Positions 55,801 to 58,231 are shown, counted from the stretch's first letter. The stretch: DNA of 64,000 nucleotides from Patiria miniata (GCF_015706575.1 NW_024037059.1:31692129-31756128); one strand, 5' to 3'. The notes: generated by a model from the letters alone, not told the origin. Program-made: numbers and translations.

Positions 55801-58231
55801 TTTAGCATGCAACGAGCATACAAATAACCTTTGACCTGCTGCCCTGTCGCGCCACCACCGGTGTGATATGAAATCGGACTCGTATGCAAATCTGACTCCT
55901 TTTCTGTTTTATTGGTTAAACCCTTTCACTTGACCAGTCCCTCTCCAAATTATCTATGCATGATCATGCGCAATACCTTAATAAGTCCGTATTTCATAAC
56001 ACCTAAATTCACGCTACACCTGCCGACCACGCTTGCTTTTTCGTAAGCACTAGAAAGTAGAAGCGGCCGACCATGCTTGGTTTTTCGTGCGTAACTTCTT
56101 CGCATATACTTTCGATGGTGCTAGAAGTTCAAGTCACAGAATATTTTATTCTCCAATGTAAAATGGGCCCGAAATCAAAAAAAAAAGACTGACATGAAAT
56201 GCGGGTCCGTTGTTGGGCTGACCGTCCATGGAGCTTCAAAACACATGTAGGGCGGATGGCCTTGTGTGTAGTGTGAAACGATCACACGATACACGGGTCA
56301 AAACATTACACGTGTAGCAAAAACGCTGGGTTTGCGATGAGTAGTGTGAAAACGTAGCGAAATTGAACCGTGTTGAAATTTGGAGAAGTCGACATGGGTT
56401 GGAACCGTGTAGATTTCGACACAGGTCGAACGTTCATAGTGTGAAAAGGCCTTATGACTGAAAAGTTTACAAGGTTGAGCTTTGGTTCATAAATGTTCGA
56501 ATCATTATCATTATAAAAAATAACTGAGTATGAAGGCAGTATTCATTAGTTATCTTACATTCAGTCCATTTGTTTTGGAGGTTATATCCAAATATTGTAA
56601 TTATTATTATTCTTGAAGAAATACATTCCCAGCATGCAGGCTTTAATCAGTGACTTACAGTGAGATGTGCCTTGATGTAATAAGTGCAGTTTTATGGAAG
56701 TTTACATTTGTAGTTATTTGTGTATCTCATTAGAACTCCTGAAGCAAGCAGTTTACCTTAATGACTTGACTAACAGCACTTTTTGTAAACCTTTGATTGG
56801 CAGGTGTCATTTATTGTGGGTATCTGCCTGCCCTGCTATGATCTCCTTGGCCAGCTTGTTCCCAGTGCTAAGCCGATGTATGATGGAGCAGCGTAAGTCA
56901 TTTGCGTTCTGGCTTTCAGAGTCAAGTTTGATACGGAGTGATTTGAGGGTCAGAACTGGTTTCAAGATATGATTTATTAATGTTGAGTGACGAGTGGTGA
57001 GGAATCCTATTGAGGTTTGCCTTAAAAATGTATTCCTGTGAATTTTTGAGAATCTATTTTTGTGATAACTTGCATAAGGGACAGTTGGACAAAAATATTG
57101 TGTGAAAAGCACAAAATGATTCCTAAATAGGTAATCGTTAACTCTTTCACATACACATTCAAATTATAGGTTGACCAGTCACTGCAGTCAGAAAAGCTTC
57201 TGAACAGTAGAAATCATGTGATAACTTGGGAAATATTGTGTTTCCAGTCTTCAGTTTTGAGTTGAGTTTTAGTTATAATTGTCAAAAAAACACAAAGGGA
57301 ATTGACTGGGTGAATTATAAAAAAATTTGAAAAATTCAACAAAGAAATTGACTGAGCGGGCTTTGAACCTGCGACCTCTGGATTGCCGTTCCGGTGCTCT
57401 GCCAAATGAGCTATCCAGCCCTATGTTGGCGGTTCCCCAGTATGCACTGCAGTGCACATACGGGTTTATGTCTTCTGACTAGCACCCCTTGAACAACGAT
57501 ATTGACAAATTGGGGAACCACCAACATAGGGCTGGTTAGCTCAGTTGGTTGAGCACCAGCACGGTAATCCGGAGGTTGCAGGTTCAAACCCCACACCAGT
57601 CAATTTTTGTTGTTCAACTTTTCAAAAATTTATTATAATTGGATAGATTAAGTTTTTCATTTTCACCTGTTCTACACAAAATGCATGACAAATTAGTATT
57701 GCGGAAGTCATGGGGTTTGACACAGGTACAGATTTCAGTTATGGTGTTAACACAAGTAATGACTTGGCAATGTTTTCTTCTTTTTCTAGGAGGAATTTAC
57801 AGAACTGGTCAGCCATCGTTGCCAAGCAGAAAGCTGAAGAGGAAGAAAACCTGAAGCAGGAAGAGCTTGCAAAGCAGGAGGACCAACGTGAAGATGGAGA
57901 TAACGCACAAGAAGGTCCATCTGCCTCAACAACAGAGAACAAAGATACAAGCAAGACCGCAGCTACAGCTAAGAGTCAAACAGCAAATACAGAGCAGTCT
58001 AAACAAGCTGACAAAAGCAAAGACAATCAAGGTAGGAGACGCACAGCAAGTGATGCAAATCAGAGATCTACAGGACATGGTGGGAAGGAGGTAGCAATCA
58101 CAGCAACAAAGACAAATCCTGACACACATGAACAGACTAAGGTGCCAAATCAAGAGTCTAATACAACAGGCATTCAATCAAGCAATGATTCCAAGACATC
58201 TATCAATGGTGATCATCAGGTTGAGCAATAA
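7566..58231 (+). CDS. PDE10A: PDE10-like dual-GAF cyclic nucleotide phosphodiesterase (whole gene span)
   Basis: Hydrolyses cAMP/cGMP; vertebrate PDE10A does both. Twenty-five exons join in phase to 3033 nt, 1010 residues. Visible domains: N-terminal helix region (about 110-150), GAF-A (about 204-356), GAF-B (about 371-533) with NK(504-505)...F510...DE(514-515), and a catalytic domain (about 590-880). The latter has HNxxH at 632-636, HDLDH at 671-675, the MTACDL aspartate at 782 and the invariant purine-binding Gln at 834 with Phe 837. PDE10 rather than PDE5/11 is favoured by the LNDFLL linker between the GAFs, the PIPMMDR motif, the [13 protein letters not shown] N-terminus and loss of NKFDE in GAF-A. 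The protein is longer than human PDE10A (about 780 residues) because of extra N- and C-terminal disordered sequence. Two alternative exons (22A/22B) encode the metal-ligand helix. Orthology is from recall of family sequences; a tree would settle it. Confidence 0.93.
7804..8513 (+). other. Intron 1 with MITE family 1 fragment
   Basis: A TTAA at 7825-7828, just 21 bp past the donor, starts a partial copy of TTAA MITE family 1 (about 7829-8030). It shares the ACCAAATTATTATGA and GGACTGTTAGTGAATGACAG segments with 36631 and then turns back on itself around ATCAATTTCCAAC/GTTGGAAATTGAT. The remainder carries recurring TGGATTC(A/T)GGA-type phrases (8090-8330) and no exon. Confidence 0.6.
8514..8603 (+). 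CDS. PDE10A: PDE exon 2
   Basis: 90 nt, phase 1 in and out. The acceptor is TTGACACTAG after a long CT tract and the donor is GTAAAA. Encodes a Ser-rich linker (residues 80-109) ending in SESIEVLP. Accepted because phase and splice sites match both neighbours. No domain of its own. Confidence 0.75.
8955..9158 (+). CDS. PDE10A: PDE exon 3 (conserved N-terminal helix)
   Basis: 204 nt. Encodes [20 protein letters not shown] and on through VDYDILERW, resembling the conserved PDE10A segment in which a VKAYL helix is followed by LDEF and VEKWL. It is followed by a basic Ser/Arg stretch ([12 protein letters not shown]), a plausible kinase target. Acceptor AACCAG, donor GTAAGC. The sequence from here on is what identifies the gene from its N-terminal side. 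Confidence 0.85.
9159..10334 (+). other. Intron 3, contains a hairpin element
   Basis: Most of 9288-9742 is a hairpin-headed element (listed separately). From 9743 to 10334 nothing coding is seen. ACCGGTACATGT-type palindromes occur near 9950-9980, and a CCTGCCAG-rich phrase repeats near 10200-10245. Confidence 0.5.
9288..9742. mobile_element. Hairpin-headed element, copy 1
   Basis: 9288-9403 folds into a long imperfect hairpin (TTGACTGCTGTGATATGG...CCACATCACAGCAGTCAA with a GGCCCGAGGG centre). Just inside, TGTTATACCTCTGTCTTG (about 9404) is the inverse of CAAGACAGAGGTATAACA at 9723-9740. The same architecture and hairpin core recur at 49586-50272. Superfamily unknown; no ORF. Confidence 0.65.
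10335..10366 (+). CDS. PDE10A: PDE exon 4 (short)
   Basis: 32 nt encoding [11 protein letters not shown]. Acceptor TATATTCAG, donor GTAAGG, phase 1 in and 0 out, matching exon 5. Accepted on splice sites and phase alone, since 11 residues of linker carry little homology. It could be a skipped or cassette exon; without it the frame would shift. Confidence 0.6.
10367..13724 (+). other. Intron 4, first part: no exon seen
   Basis: An imperfect palindrome lies at about 11120-11245 (ATGGGAATAAATGTGTGCTTGGCC versus its inverse). A triplicated ATAGGAATGGGTAAAT phrase lies at 11620-11660. A C/G/T-homopolymer tract at 12663-13148 is described separately. The remaining sequence is unremarkable. Confidence 0.45.
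12663..13148. mobile_element. Poly-C/poly-G element with GGCGTAGC ends
   Basis: The left end CATAGGCGTAGCC and right end GTGCTACGCCCCTG are inverted. The interior is dominated by runs of 8-13 C, G or T with repeated phrases such as CCCCCAATATTTTGTAAAGA. CAGGGGCGTAGC is a common terminus of hAT-type MITEs. GCACTC occurs on both sides as a possible duplication. The 181-codon minus-strand frame here is an artefact of homopolymers. Confidence 0.5.
13725..15192. mobile_element. hAT-like non-autonomous element with GAGTAC subterminal arrays
   Basis: The termini are CAGTGTTGTAGTC... and ...GAGTACTACAACCCTG. Both ends carry dense arrays of the self-complementary phrase CGAGTACGAGTACTTG (13750-13950 and 14945-15185). 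Flanks AAATTTGG (13717-13724) and AGATTTGG (15193-15200) are an 8-bp duplication with one mismatch, as for hAT transposition. No transposase frame in the 1.47 kb. The Tyr/Val/Arg-rich ORFs here are translations of the arrays. Confidence 0.8.
15193..18109 (+). other. Intron 4, middle: no gene recognised
   Basis: AT-rich sequence without credible exons. A short inverted pair GGCCATTACGGAGAC/GTCTCCCTAATGG brackets about 16977-17193. An extremely A/T-rich TAAATAAATAA-type tract covers about 17208-17310. Confidence 0.45.
18110..18768. mobile_element. Mariner-like foldback MITE
   Basis: TA|CAGGGTGTTTCC at the left and GAAACACCCTG|TA at the right, with inverted arms of roughly 200 bp that match through AGTTGGTTCACTTTCAT versus ATGAAAGTGAACCAACT. 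TA target duplication. No transposase. It uses the same CAGGGTG ending as the element at 6944. Confidence 0.8.
18769..19204 (+). other. Intron 4 spacer
   Basis: No gene or clear element. A C homopolymer lies at about 19171-19182. Confidence 0.4.
19205..19754 (-). mobile_element. TTAA-type MITE family 2, copy 1
   Basis: Inverted ends AAGGTATAGTCCATCATTTG and CAAATGATGGATTGTAGCTT. The body matches, in reverse orientation, the interrupted copy at 48096-48842, including the GAAATCAACGAAAG and GATCCGACAAATTATAGC segments. TTAA flanks are degraded here but intact in the other copy. Confidence 0.75.
19755..20549 (+). other. Intron 4 spacer
   Basis: No coding exon or element end recognised. The last eight bases (AAGCATCT) form the left flank of the following hAT-like element. 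Confidence 0.4.
20550..21740. mobile_element. hAT-like non-autonomous element with GACTAGTC arrays
   Basis: The ends TAGGCCTTTGCGACTAGTC and GACTAGTCGCCCAGGCCTA are inverted. Subterminal clusters of GACTAGTCGCGACTAGT lie at both sides (20560-20700, 21680-21735). Flanks AAGCATCT and AAGTATAT match at 6 of 8 positions, a decayed 8-bp duplication. No transposase. A CpG- and GCGC-rich centre lies at about 21060-21210. Confidence 0.7.
21975..22483. mobile_element. TTAA-flanked foldback element, family 4
   Basis: TTAA|AGATCATGTGAAACGCC at the left and GGCGTTTCACATGATCT|TTAA at the right. The arms extend well inward (TGTGTGTTTATTGTC..., ATGACTGAGCATTC versus GAATGCTTAGTCAT). The TTAA target and AG start are shared with the other TTAA families although the sequence is unrelated. 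Confidence 0.8.
22728..22754 (+). promoter_or_regulatory. 27-T polypyrimidine tract of the exon 5 acceptor
   Basis: An uninterrupted run of 27 T followed by ACAG at the intron 4/exon 5 boundary. It acts as the polypyrimidine tract. Its length is likely to vary between individuals and may be misread in assemblies. Confidence 0.85.
22759..22923 (+). CDS. PDE10A: PDE exon 5 (start of GAF-A)
   Basis: 165 nt, 55 codons, phase 0 in and out. Encodes a linker helix ([20 protein letters not shown]) leading into the first GAF strand, [13 protein letters not shown]10A has a similar KADGFALYFL. Donor GTAAGA. Confidence is high from homology and frame continuity. Confidence 0.92.
23709..24170. repeat. 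Foldback repeat
   Basis: GAAGATGTCAAAACCTTTTG at the left end is mirrored by CAACAAAAGGTTTTCAAGTC at the right. AAAGTGAACAGTAGGCAC is mirrored by GTGCCTATTGTTCACTTT. Arms of about 150-190 bp around a spacer. Target duplication not resolved. Confidence 0.65.
24228..24871. mobile_element. Mariner-like long-arm foldback
   Basis: TA|CAGTATGTGCCAAAAAAG at the left, CTTTTTTTTGGAACATACTG|TA at the right. The arms of about 260-280 bp stay aligned through GCAGATACTCCTAAGCC and TGTAAAATCCTGCATG, meeting around a short unique centre. TA flanks and CAGTATGT ends fit Tc1/mariner MITEs. No transposase frame. Confidence 0.82.
25746..25777 (+). CDS. PDE10A: PDE exon 6 (GAF-A)
   Basis: 32 nt encoding [11 protein letters not shown] across the junction. 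Acceptor TTTTGATAG, donor GTAAGT, phase 0 in and 2 out, fitting exon 7 exactly. It fills the expected GAF-A strand/turn between the YTLYLL strand and the GKSIAGYVA helix. Confidence 0.82.
25778..26461 (+). other. Intron 6, nothing recognised
   Basis: No element end or exon apart from scattered short palindromes (ACATGTACATGTA near 26118). Confidence 0.4.
26462..26561 (+). CDS. PDE10A: PDE exon 7 (GAF-A core)
   Basis: 100 nt. Encodes [20 protein letters not shown], the conserved GAF glycine-rich turn and helix, then NTSEIRT. Acceptor TTTTGGTGCAG, donor GTAAGG, phase 2 in and 0 out. Confidence 0.92.
26590..27035. mobile_element. TTAA-flanked MITE family 3
   Basis: TTAA|AGGGGCATGACGTCCTG and CAGGACGTAATGCCCCT|TTAA are inverted ends of a 438-bp element, 28 bp past the exon 7 donor. 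No ORF. A fourth terminal sequence sharing the TTAA target and AG start with families 1, 2 and 4. Confidence 0.8.
27268..27350 (+). repeat. Dispersed repeat, copy 2 (pair at 690)
   Basis: Shares TTTAAGCTCTGGCAGGAGC, the CATGTCACTTTGTGGTCGG-like stretch and AAAATTGACCAAAAAT with 690-760. A GTCTGTCTGT microsatellite expands the middle. The following 27530-27760 segment resembles a decayed TTAA family 2 end (GCAAATGATC...). Confidence 0.6.
27868..27958 (+). CDS. PDE10A: PDE exon 8 (GAF-A)
   Basis: 91 nt. Encodes [11 protein letters not shown]...[18 protein letters not shown], the region that in other GAF domains carries RxFPxG...SVLCLPI. Acceptor TTTGTTTAG, donor GTAAGG, phase 0 in and 1 out. 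Confidence 0.92.
27959..29087 (+). other. Intron 8
   Basis: At 28312-28470 a GGGGCCGTATTCACAAA start followed by many AACTTAAG/CTTAAGT phrases suggests the left end of a decayed MITE; I found no matching right end. Otherwise nothing. Confidence 0.4.
29088..29152 (+). CDS. PDE10A: PDE exon 9 (GAF-A)
   Basis: 65 nt encoding [20 protein letters not shown], the last GAF-A strand and helix start. In NKFDE-bearing GAFs the equivalent would be xxNK...F...DE; here the NK pair is replaced (YRDTN), as in vertebrate GAF-A of PDE10A. Acceptor TGTGTGAAG, donor GTAAGT. Confidence 0.9.
29599..29649 (+). CDS. PDE10A: PDE exon 10 (GAF-A C-terminal helix)
   Basis: 51 nt, 17 codons, [17 protein letters not shown], matching the PDE10A helix containing ANLAWASVAIH. 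Acceptor CCATGCAG, donor GTAATG, phase 0. Confidence 0.9.
30035..30221 (+). mobile_element. Pogo/Tigger-like MITE, copy 1
   Basis: TA|CAGTCAACTCCCGTTAATAC at the left and GTATTAACGAGAGTCAATTG|TA at the right. About 183 bp, TA duplication. CAGT(C/T)GACTC.CGTTAAT termini are typical of pogo-clade Tc1/mariner MITEs. A sister copy is at 35111-35315. Confidence 0.8.
30222..30436 (+). repeat. Dispersed repeat, + copy (inverse at 47310)
   Basis: About 215 bp recurring on the opposite strand at 47310-47523. Shared stretches include CCCATGTGGGTGTTGGAATT, GGGTATGGTTCCT and CCCCTAAACTGA. Family unknown. Confidence 0.65.
30864..30922 (+). CDS. PDE10A: PDE exon 11 (inter-GAF linker)
   Basis: 59 nt encoding [19 protein letters not shown], matching the PDE10A linker with LNDFLL between GAF-A and GAF-B. 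This is one of the strongest PDE10-specific signatures. Acceptor TTATTGTAG, donor GTAAGT, phase 0 in and 2 out. Confidence 0.93.
31050..31242. repeat. Foldback repeat in intron 11
   Basis: GTGCAACAAGGTCCTAACTCC is mirrored by GGAGATACGACCTTGTTGCAC; a further direct copy of GCAACAAGGTC sits near 31112. Small MITE-like palindrome, no coding. Confidence 0.6.
31586..31637 (+). CDS. PDE10A: PDE exon 12 (start of GAF-B)
   Basis: 52 nt encoding [18 protein letters not shown], similar to the PDE10A helix YFDNIVAIDSLLEHIM. Acceptor TTTTTCAG, donor GTAAAT, phase 2 in and 0 out. Confidence 0.9.
32052..32194 (+). CDS. PDE10A: PDE exon 13 (GAF-B)
   Basis: 143 nt encoding [18 protein letters not shown] and on through RIFDVG...[21 protein letters not shown] matches the PDE10A GAF-B strand LVNADRCALFQVD. 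Acceptor AATTTCAG, donor GTAATG. Confidence 0.95.
32195..33434 (+). other. Intron 13
   Basis: Contains a decayed inverted element of about 32320-32880 (TTTCACAAAACACGTCGTAAG near the left, CTTACGACGCGTTTAACTAA...TTTTGTGAAAT at the right) and a tRNA-like fragment at 33186-33256. No exon. Confidence 0.45.
33186..33256 (+). repeat. tRNA-derived repeat fragment
   Basis: The phrase TTGGGGAACCGCC...GGGCTGGATAGCTCAG, with the A-box-like TAGCTCAGATGG.AGAGC, matches the pair at 57349-57603 but breaks off before a B box. Not a functional tRNA. Confidence 0.6.
33435..33527 (+). CDS. PDE10A: PDE exon 14 (GAF-B core)
   Basis: 93 nt encoding [20 protein letters not shown] and on through [12 protein letters not shown], the classic PDE GAF signature (KGIAGxVAxTGxxLNIPDAYxDxRFN). 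Acceptor TGTTTCAG, donor GTCAGC, phase 2 in and out. Confidence 0.96.
33560..33837 (+). mobile_element. hAT-like MITE (GGATCC family), copy 1
   Basis: Ends CAAGGGCGGATCCAG and CTGGATCCGCCCTTG, 278 bp, flanked by a perfect 8-bp duplication AAACGAAC (33552-33559, 33838-33845). 32 bp past the exon 14 donor. Interior has C/G and T runs. A second copy in the same orientation is at 48430. Confidence 0.9.
33874..34196. mobile_element. Small hAT-like MITE candidate
   Basis: CAGGGATGCCAGGTG at the left and CAACTGGCATCCCTG at the right are inverted termini about 320 bp apart. CTTAC occurs on both sides, but the target duplication is not exact. Confidence 0.5.
34199..35057 (-). pseudogene. Ty3/Gypsy gag-protease fragment in an inverted repeat
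   Basis: Read on the minus strand, 35057 to about 34770 stays open and encodes [18 protein letters not shown], then a protease-like core, then [19 protein letters not shown]. The DSG with following hydrophobic residues is the active-site motif of Ty3/Gypsy aspartic proteases. The first 35 bp recur in inverse at 34199-34234, where the frame stops. No LTRs, reverse transcriptase or integrase; this is a dead, rearranged fragment. Confidence 0.6.
35111..35315 (+). mobile_element. Pogo/Tigger-like MITE, copy 2
   Basis: TA|CAGTCGACTCTTGTTAAT to GTATTAACAAGAACCAACTG|TA. Shares the CTCAGC(T/C)GGACCTA and GGGACCAAGGCTTT interior with 30035-30221. About 200 bp, with an 11-18 bp internal insertion. Confidence 0.8.
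35555..35650 (+). repeat. G-rich tract
   Basis: Runs of 3-12 G separated by T-rich spacers (GGGGAGGGGGGG, GGGTGGGGGACGGG, G12). Possible quadruplex-forming sequence on the coding strand of intron 14. The ORFs here are artefacts. Confidence 0.6.
35738..35995. repeat. Compound pentanucleotide microsatellite (AGACT)23-(ATTTT)25
   Basis: Twenty-three uninterrupted AGACT units (35741-35855) run, with only ATTTA between, into twenty-five uninterrupted ATTTT units (35861-35985). Each array is perfect, which suggests recent expansion. It lies in intron 14, about 290 bp before exon 15. Confidence 0.97.
36281..36349 (+). CDS. PDE10A: PDE exon 15 (GAF-B)
   Basis: 69 nt encoding [20 protein letters not shown], matching the GAF-B segment TGYTTRNILCMPI. 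Acceptor TTTGCACAG, donor GTAAGG, phase 2 in and out. Confidence 0.94.
36631..37179 (+). mobile_element. TTAA-flanked MITE family 1, full copy (+)
   Basis: TTAA|AGGCAATATACAACATTTGC to GCAAATGTTGTGTATTCCCT|TTAA, about 541 bp. GGTCGGCCGGCC lies near the centre. No transposase. Copies at 43354 and 62420 are in the opposite orientation. The TTAA target resembles piggyBac-type insertion. Confidence 0.88.
37280..37681 (+). mobile_element. tRNA-derived SINE, diverged copy
   Basis: The tRNA-like head keeps an A-box region (GGTCCAATAGTTACGAC) and B box (GGGTTCGAATCC). The body has GGTGCTTGTGCTCTTGAGCAAGG and GGATGGGACGTAAAGCCGTAGG. The 3' end is GCGCTATTATATAA...ATTATTATTAT. Clearly the same family as 43465-43865 but older. 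Confidence 0.88.
37803..37917 (+). CDS. PDE10A: PDE exon 16 (end of GAF-B, NKFDE motif)
   Basis: 115 nt encoding [20 protein letters not shown] and on through [19 protein letters not shown]. The NK-x4-F-x3-DE arrangement (residues 504-515) is the motif required for cyclic nucleotide binding in PDE GAFs, so GAF-B probably binds ligand (cAMP in PDE10A). Acceptor TTGCTTGACAG, donor GTAAGA. Confidence 0.96.
37918..38471 (+). other. Intron 16
   Basis: No element recognised. The reading frame of exon 17 happens to stay open back to 38298, but that stretch lies before a clear acceptor (CTGTATGCAG) and is intronic. Confidence 0.5.
38472..38611 (+). CDS. PDE10A: PDE exon 17 (linker to catalytic domain)
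   Basis: 140 nt encoding [20 protein letters not shown], then [20 protein letters not shown] and PMPQLAR. LSYHS and the spacing to LP match PDE10A (MEKLSYHS...FTLP). Donor GTGTGT is weaker than the others. Phase 0 in and 2 out. Confidence 0.94.
38612..40205 (+). other. Intron 17
   Basis: No exon. GAATATTCG-type phrases at about 39460 and 39975-40035, ending GGGACAGCCCTAG, look like a decayed hAT-like element (reverse complement CTAGGGCTGTCCC). The left terminus is uncertain (AGGGCCATTTTCG near 39404). Confidence 0.4.
40206..40292 (+). CDS. PDE10A: PDE exon 18 (catalytic domain, N-terminal helices)
   Basis: 87 nt encoding [20 protein letters not shown], then [12 protein letters not shown](S/x)xW..D matches the start of the PDEase_I fold, with MF-type helix residues as in PDE5/11. 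Acceptor TTTATCAG, donor GTAAAA, phase 2 in and out. Confidence 0.92.
40551..40577 (+). CDS. PDE10A: Candidate 27-nt alternative microexon
   Basis: TTGTCTCCACAG precedes and AG|GTTAGC follows a 27-nt block that is in phase with both exon 18 and exon 19 (phase 2 in and out). It would insert acidic DDHNDNSER between TLNG and FDYEDLCRF. Other PDE families have no insertion at this loop, so it is more likely a cassette than constitutive. RNA evidence would decide. Confidence 0.5.
40578..41877 (+). other. Intron before exon 19
   Basis: GTGGGGACA/TGTCCCCA-rich phrases at 41082-41210 and GGAGACGTATTCA repeats at 41722-41770 suggest decayed elements, but no paired termini were resolved. No exon. Confidence 0.4.
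41878..42031 (+). CDS. PDE10A: PDE exon 19 (HNxxH catalytic motif)
   Basis: 154 nt encoding [20 protein letters not shown] and [20 protein letters not shown]632-N-W-T-H636 supplies the catalytic general-acid His and the first metal-binding His of class I PDEs. Acceptor GTATGACAG, donor GTAACT, phase 2 in and 0 out. Confidence 0.98.
42355..42525 (+). repeat. Dispersed repeat, copy 1 (pair at 55863)
   Basis: About 165 bp shared with 55863-56020: AAATCTGACTCC...ATTGGTTAA.CC...GACCAGTC...ATGCGCAATA...TTCACGCTACACC. Same orientation, moderately diverged. Family unknown. Confidence 0.65.
42665..42974. mobile_element. Small MITE with AGCTAACCCTCC ends
   Basis: A perfect 12-bp terminal inverted repeat AGCTAACCCTCC/GGAGGGTTAGCT delimits 310 bp. 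No ORF. Target duplication not resolved. Ends 55 bp before exon 20. Confidence 0.6.
43030..43185 (+). CDS. PDE10A: PDE exon 20 (HDxxH metal site)
   Basis: 156 nt encoding [20 protein letters not shown] and on to [21 protein letters not shown]671-D672 coordinate metal and D674-H675 complete the PDE signature HDxxHxG/xxN. Acceptor TTCCCTTCAG, donor GTAGGT, phase 0. Confidence 0.98.
43354..44302 (-). mobile_element. TTAA-flanked MITE family 1, copy interrupted by a SINE
   Basis: TTAA|AGGGAATATACAACATTTGC to GCAAATGTTGTATATTCCCT|TTAA, reverse orientation relative to 36631. A tRNA-derived SINE (43465-43865) splits it; removal of the SINE restores a body like that at 62420. Confidence 0.9.
43465..43865 (+). 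mobile_element. tRNA-derived SINE, intact copy with duplication
   Basis: 401 bp: A-box region (TGGTCCAATGGTTACAG), B box GGGTTCGAATCC, a conserved core (CGGATGGGACGTAAAGCCG), and a 3' end AAAAGCGCTATATAAAT with an (ATT)n tail. Flanked by a perfect TTGTTAGA duplication (43457-43464, 43866-43873). The 3' end resembles L2/CR1-mobilised SINEs. Confidence 0.93.
44356..44528 (+). CDS. PDE10A: PDE exon 21 (catalytic core)
   Basis: 173 nt encoding [20 protein letters not shown], then a helix with [21 protein letters not shown], and I(L)ATDLAL are invariant-type PDE motifs. Ends in phase 2 (AG|), which both exon 22A and exon 22B complete as Arg. Acceptor TTGAATAG, donor GTGGGA. Confidence 0.97.
44529..46071 (+). 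other. Intron 21
   Basis: Contains the 44836-45292 element and its tandem repeat. The remainder is unremarkable. Confidence 0.45.
44836..45292. mobile_element. hAT-like MITE candidate with internal tandem repeat
   Basis: AGTGGTGTGCATTTTCGGGTA at the left is inverse to TACCCGGGTCTGATGCACACCCCT at the right. Internally a perfect-period 35-bp unit (AAACACTGGTACCCAGGTAC...) is repeated three times at 44886-44990 with one or two changes. Confidence 0.55.
46072..46183 (+). CDS. PDE10A: PDE exon 22A (alternative MTACDL exon)
   Basis: 112 nt, phase 2 in and 0 out. Encodes [20 protein letters not shown] and then [17 protein letters not shown]. Asp of MTACDL (residue 782) is the metal ligand. Relative to human PDE10A by my hand alignment, the V668 position is Asn, I682 is Ile and Y683 is Phe. 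Acceptor CATTATAG, donor CAG|GTATGC. Uninterrupted frame and intact splice sites. Together with 22B it forms a mutually exclusive pair. Confidence 0.92.
47310..47523 (-). repeat. Dispersed repeat, - copy (pair at 30222)
   Basis: Reverse complement of the 30222-30436 repeat: AGGAACCATACCC...CAAATTCCAACACC...TCAGTTTAGGGGTACTGTACCC...TGATGGGTTG. Roughly 80% identical by eye. Confidence 0.65.
48096..48842 (+). mobile_element. TTAA-flanked MITE family 2, copy with nested hAT MITE
   Basis: TTAA|AGCTATAGTCCATCATTTGC to CAAATGATGGACTATACCT|TTAA. Without the nested 48430-48705 insertion it corresponds to 19205-19754 in reverse. It carries a CACGCGCGCGCGG run near 48264. Confidence 0.88.
48430..48705 (+). 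mobile_element. hAT-like MITE (GGATCC family), copy 2, nested
   Basis: Ends CAAGGGCGGATCCAG and CTGGATCCGCCCTTG, 276 bp, flanked by a perfect 8-bp duplication TTCTCAAA (48422-48429, 48706-48713). Highly similar to 33560-33837. Inserted within TTAA family 2, so it is the younger insertion. Confidence 0.92.
49586..50272. mobile_element. Hairpin-headed element, copy 2
   Basis: 49586-49735 is a hairpin (CAATTGTTGGCTGCTGTGAT...CACATCACAACAGTCAACAATTG) related to 9288-9403. TTGTTATATCGTG just inside is inverse to CACGATATAACAA at 50260-50272. The interior carries a 21-bp-type repeat TATATGCAACGCAGTGTATA three times (50110-50200) and an inverted CCACGATTGCCGG pair. Confidence 0.65.
51640..51751 (+). 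CDS. PDE10A: PDE exon 22B (alternative MTACDL exon)
   Basis: 112 nt, phase 2 in and 0 out, same length as 22A. Encodes [20 protein letters not shown] and then [17 protein letters not shown]. The metal-ligand Asp is kept; the V668-equivalent is Val, the I682-equivalent is Cys and the Y683-equivalent is Phe. The DLCAV part is closer to vertebrate PDE10A (DLCSV) than 22A. Acceptor CAACTCCAG, donor CAG|GTAGAG. If spliced after 22A it would read into a stop (TGA) at its twelfth codon. Confidence 0.92.
51752..55211 (+). other. Intron 22
   Basis: Holds the 52536-53220 hairpin element. I find no additional MTACDL-type exon. 53221-55211 is AT-rich with no recognised element. Confidence 0.45.
52536..53220. 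mobile_element. Hairpin-headed element, third example (different sequence)
   Basis: 52536-52670 folds as a hairpin (ATGGTTTGAGGGTGGACAG...GTCCACCCGAAAAACCAT, with TATTGGAAGTCGACAAACT mirrored inside). Just after it, ACTATACCTCATACATATTC is inverse to GAATATGTATGAGGTATAGT at 53197-53216. Same layout as 9288 and 49586 with unrelated sequence. Confidence 0.55.
55212..55292 (+). CDS. PDE10A: PDE exon 23 (PIPMMDR, invariant Gln)
   Basis: 81 nt, phase 0. Encodes [20 protein letters not shown] and HELPTNQ. PIPMMDR is identical to PDE10A. The final Gln (834) is the invariant purine-binding glutamine. GDE after the 22A/22B splice matches the family GDE/GDR. Acceptor CTGTCATAAG, donor GTAAGA. Confidence 0.95.
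55480..56453. mobile_element. Element with TTTTCACACTA termini
   Basis: AGGTCTTTTCACACTACAA and CATAGTGTGAAAAGGCCT are inverted ends of about 0.97 kb. Subterminal TAGTGTGAA/TTCACACTAC and CCGTGTA/TACACGGGT motifs repeat in both halves. The centre includes the dispersed repeat at 55863. No transposase. Confidence 0.65.
55863..56020 (+). repeat. Dispersed repeat, copy 2 (pair at 42355)
   Basis: Shares with 42355-42525 the AAATCTGACTCCTTTTC...ATTGGTTAAACCC...GACCAGTC...CATGCGCAATA...TTCACGCTACACC series. Lies inside the 55480-56453 element. Confidence 0.65.
56804..56892 (+). CDS. PDE10A: PDE exon 24 (catalytic C-terminal helices)
   Basis: 89 nt encoding [20 protein letters not shown] and [10 protein letters not shown]. 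The Phe three residues after the invariant Gln is the pocket clamp residue (837). IPCY in PDE10A corresponds to LPCY. Acceptor GATTGGCAG, donor GTAAGT, phase 0 in and 2 out. Confidence 0.95.
57349..57422 (-). repeat. tRNA-like unit, - strand
   Basis: On the minus strand: GGCTGGATAGCTCATTTGGC, then AGAGC and a B-box-like GGTTCAAAGCC. Anticodon-loop position 33 is C instead of the required T, and the arm pairing is imperfect. Probably a tRNA-derived SINE head, not an active tRNA. Confidence 0.55.
57529..57603 (+). repeat. tRNA-like unit, + strand
   Basis: GGCTGGTTAGCTCAGTTGGT, then GAGC and B-box GGTTCAAACCC, ending CCAGTCA. The anticodon stem does not pair (CCAGC against TCCGG). Inverse neighbour at 57349. 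Preceded by TTGGGGAACCACCAACATAG, as in the fragment at 33186. Confidence 0.55.
57790..58231 (+). CDS. PDE10A: PDE exon 25 (last coding exon, hydrophilic tail)
   Basis: 442 nt including TAA at 58229-58231. Begins [20 protein letters not shown]; NxxxW is the conserved end of the PDE fold (DNLSQWE in PDE10A). It then runs for about 140 residues of Glu/Lys/Gln/Ser/Thr-rich sequence, a charged probable helix followed by disorder. RRRT at 946-949 fits a PKA site. The tail is far longer than in vertebrate PDE10A. Acceptor TTTTTCTAG. Confidence 0.93.

Noticed and set aside
57349..57603. Two functional tRNA genes
   Set aside because: Conserved positions are lost (no T33, mispaired anticodon stems) and related fragments recur with the same non-tRNA flanks, so they are tRNA-derived repeats.
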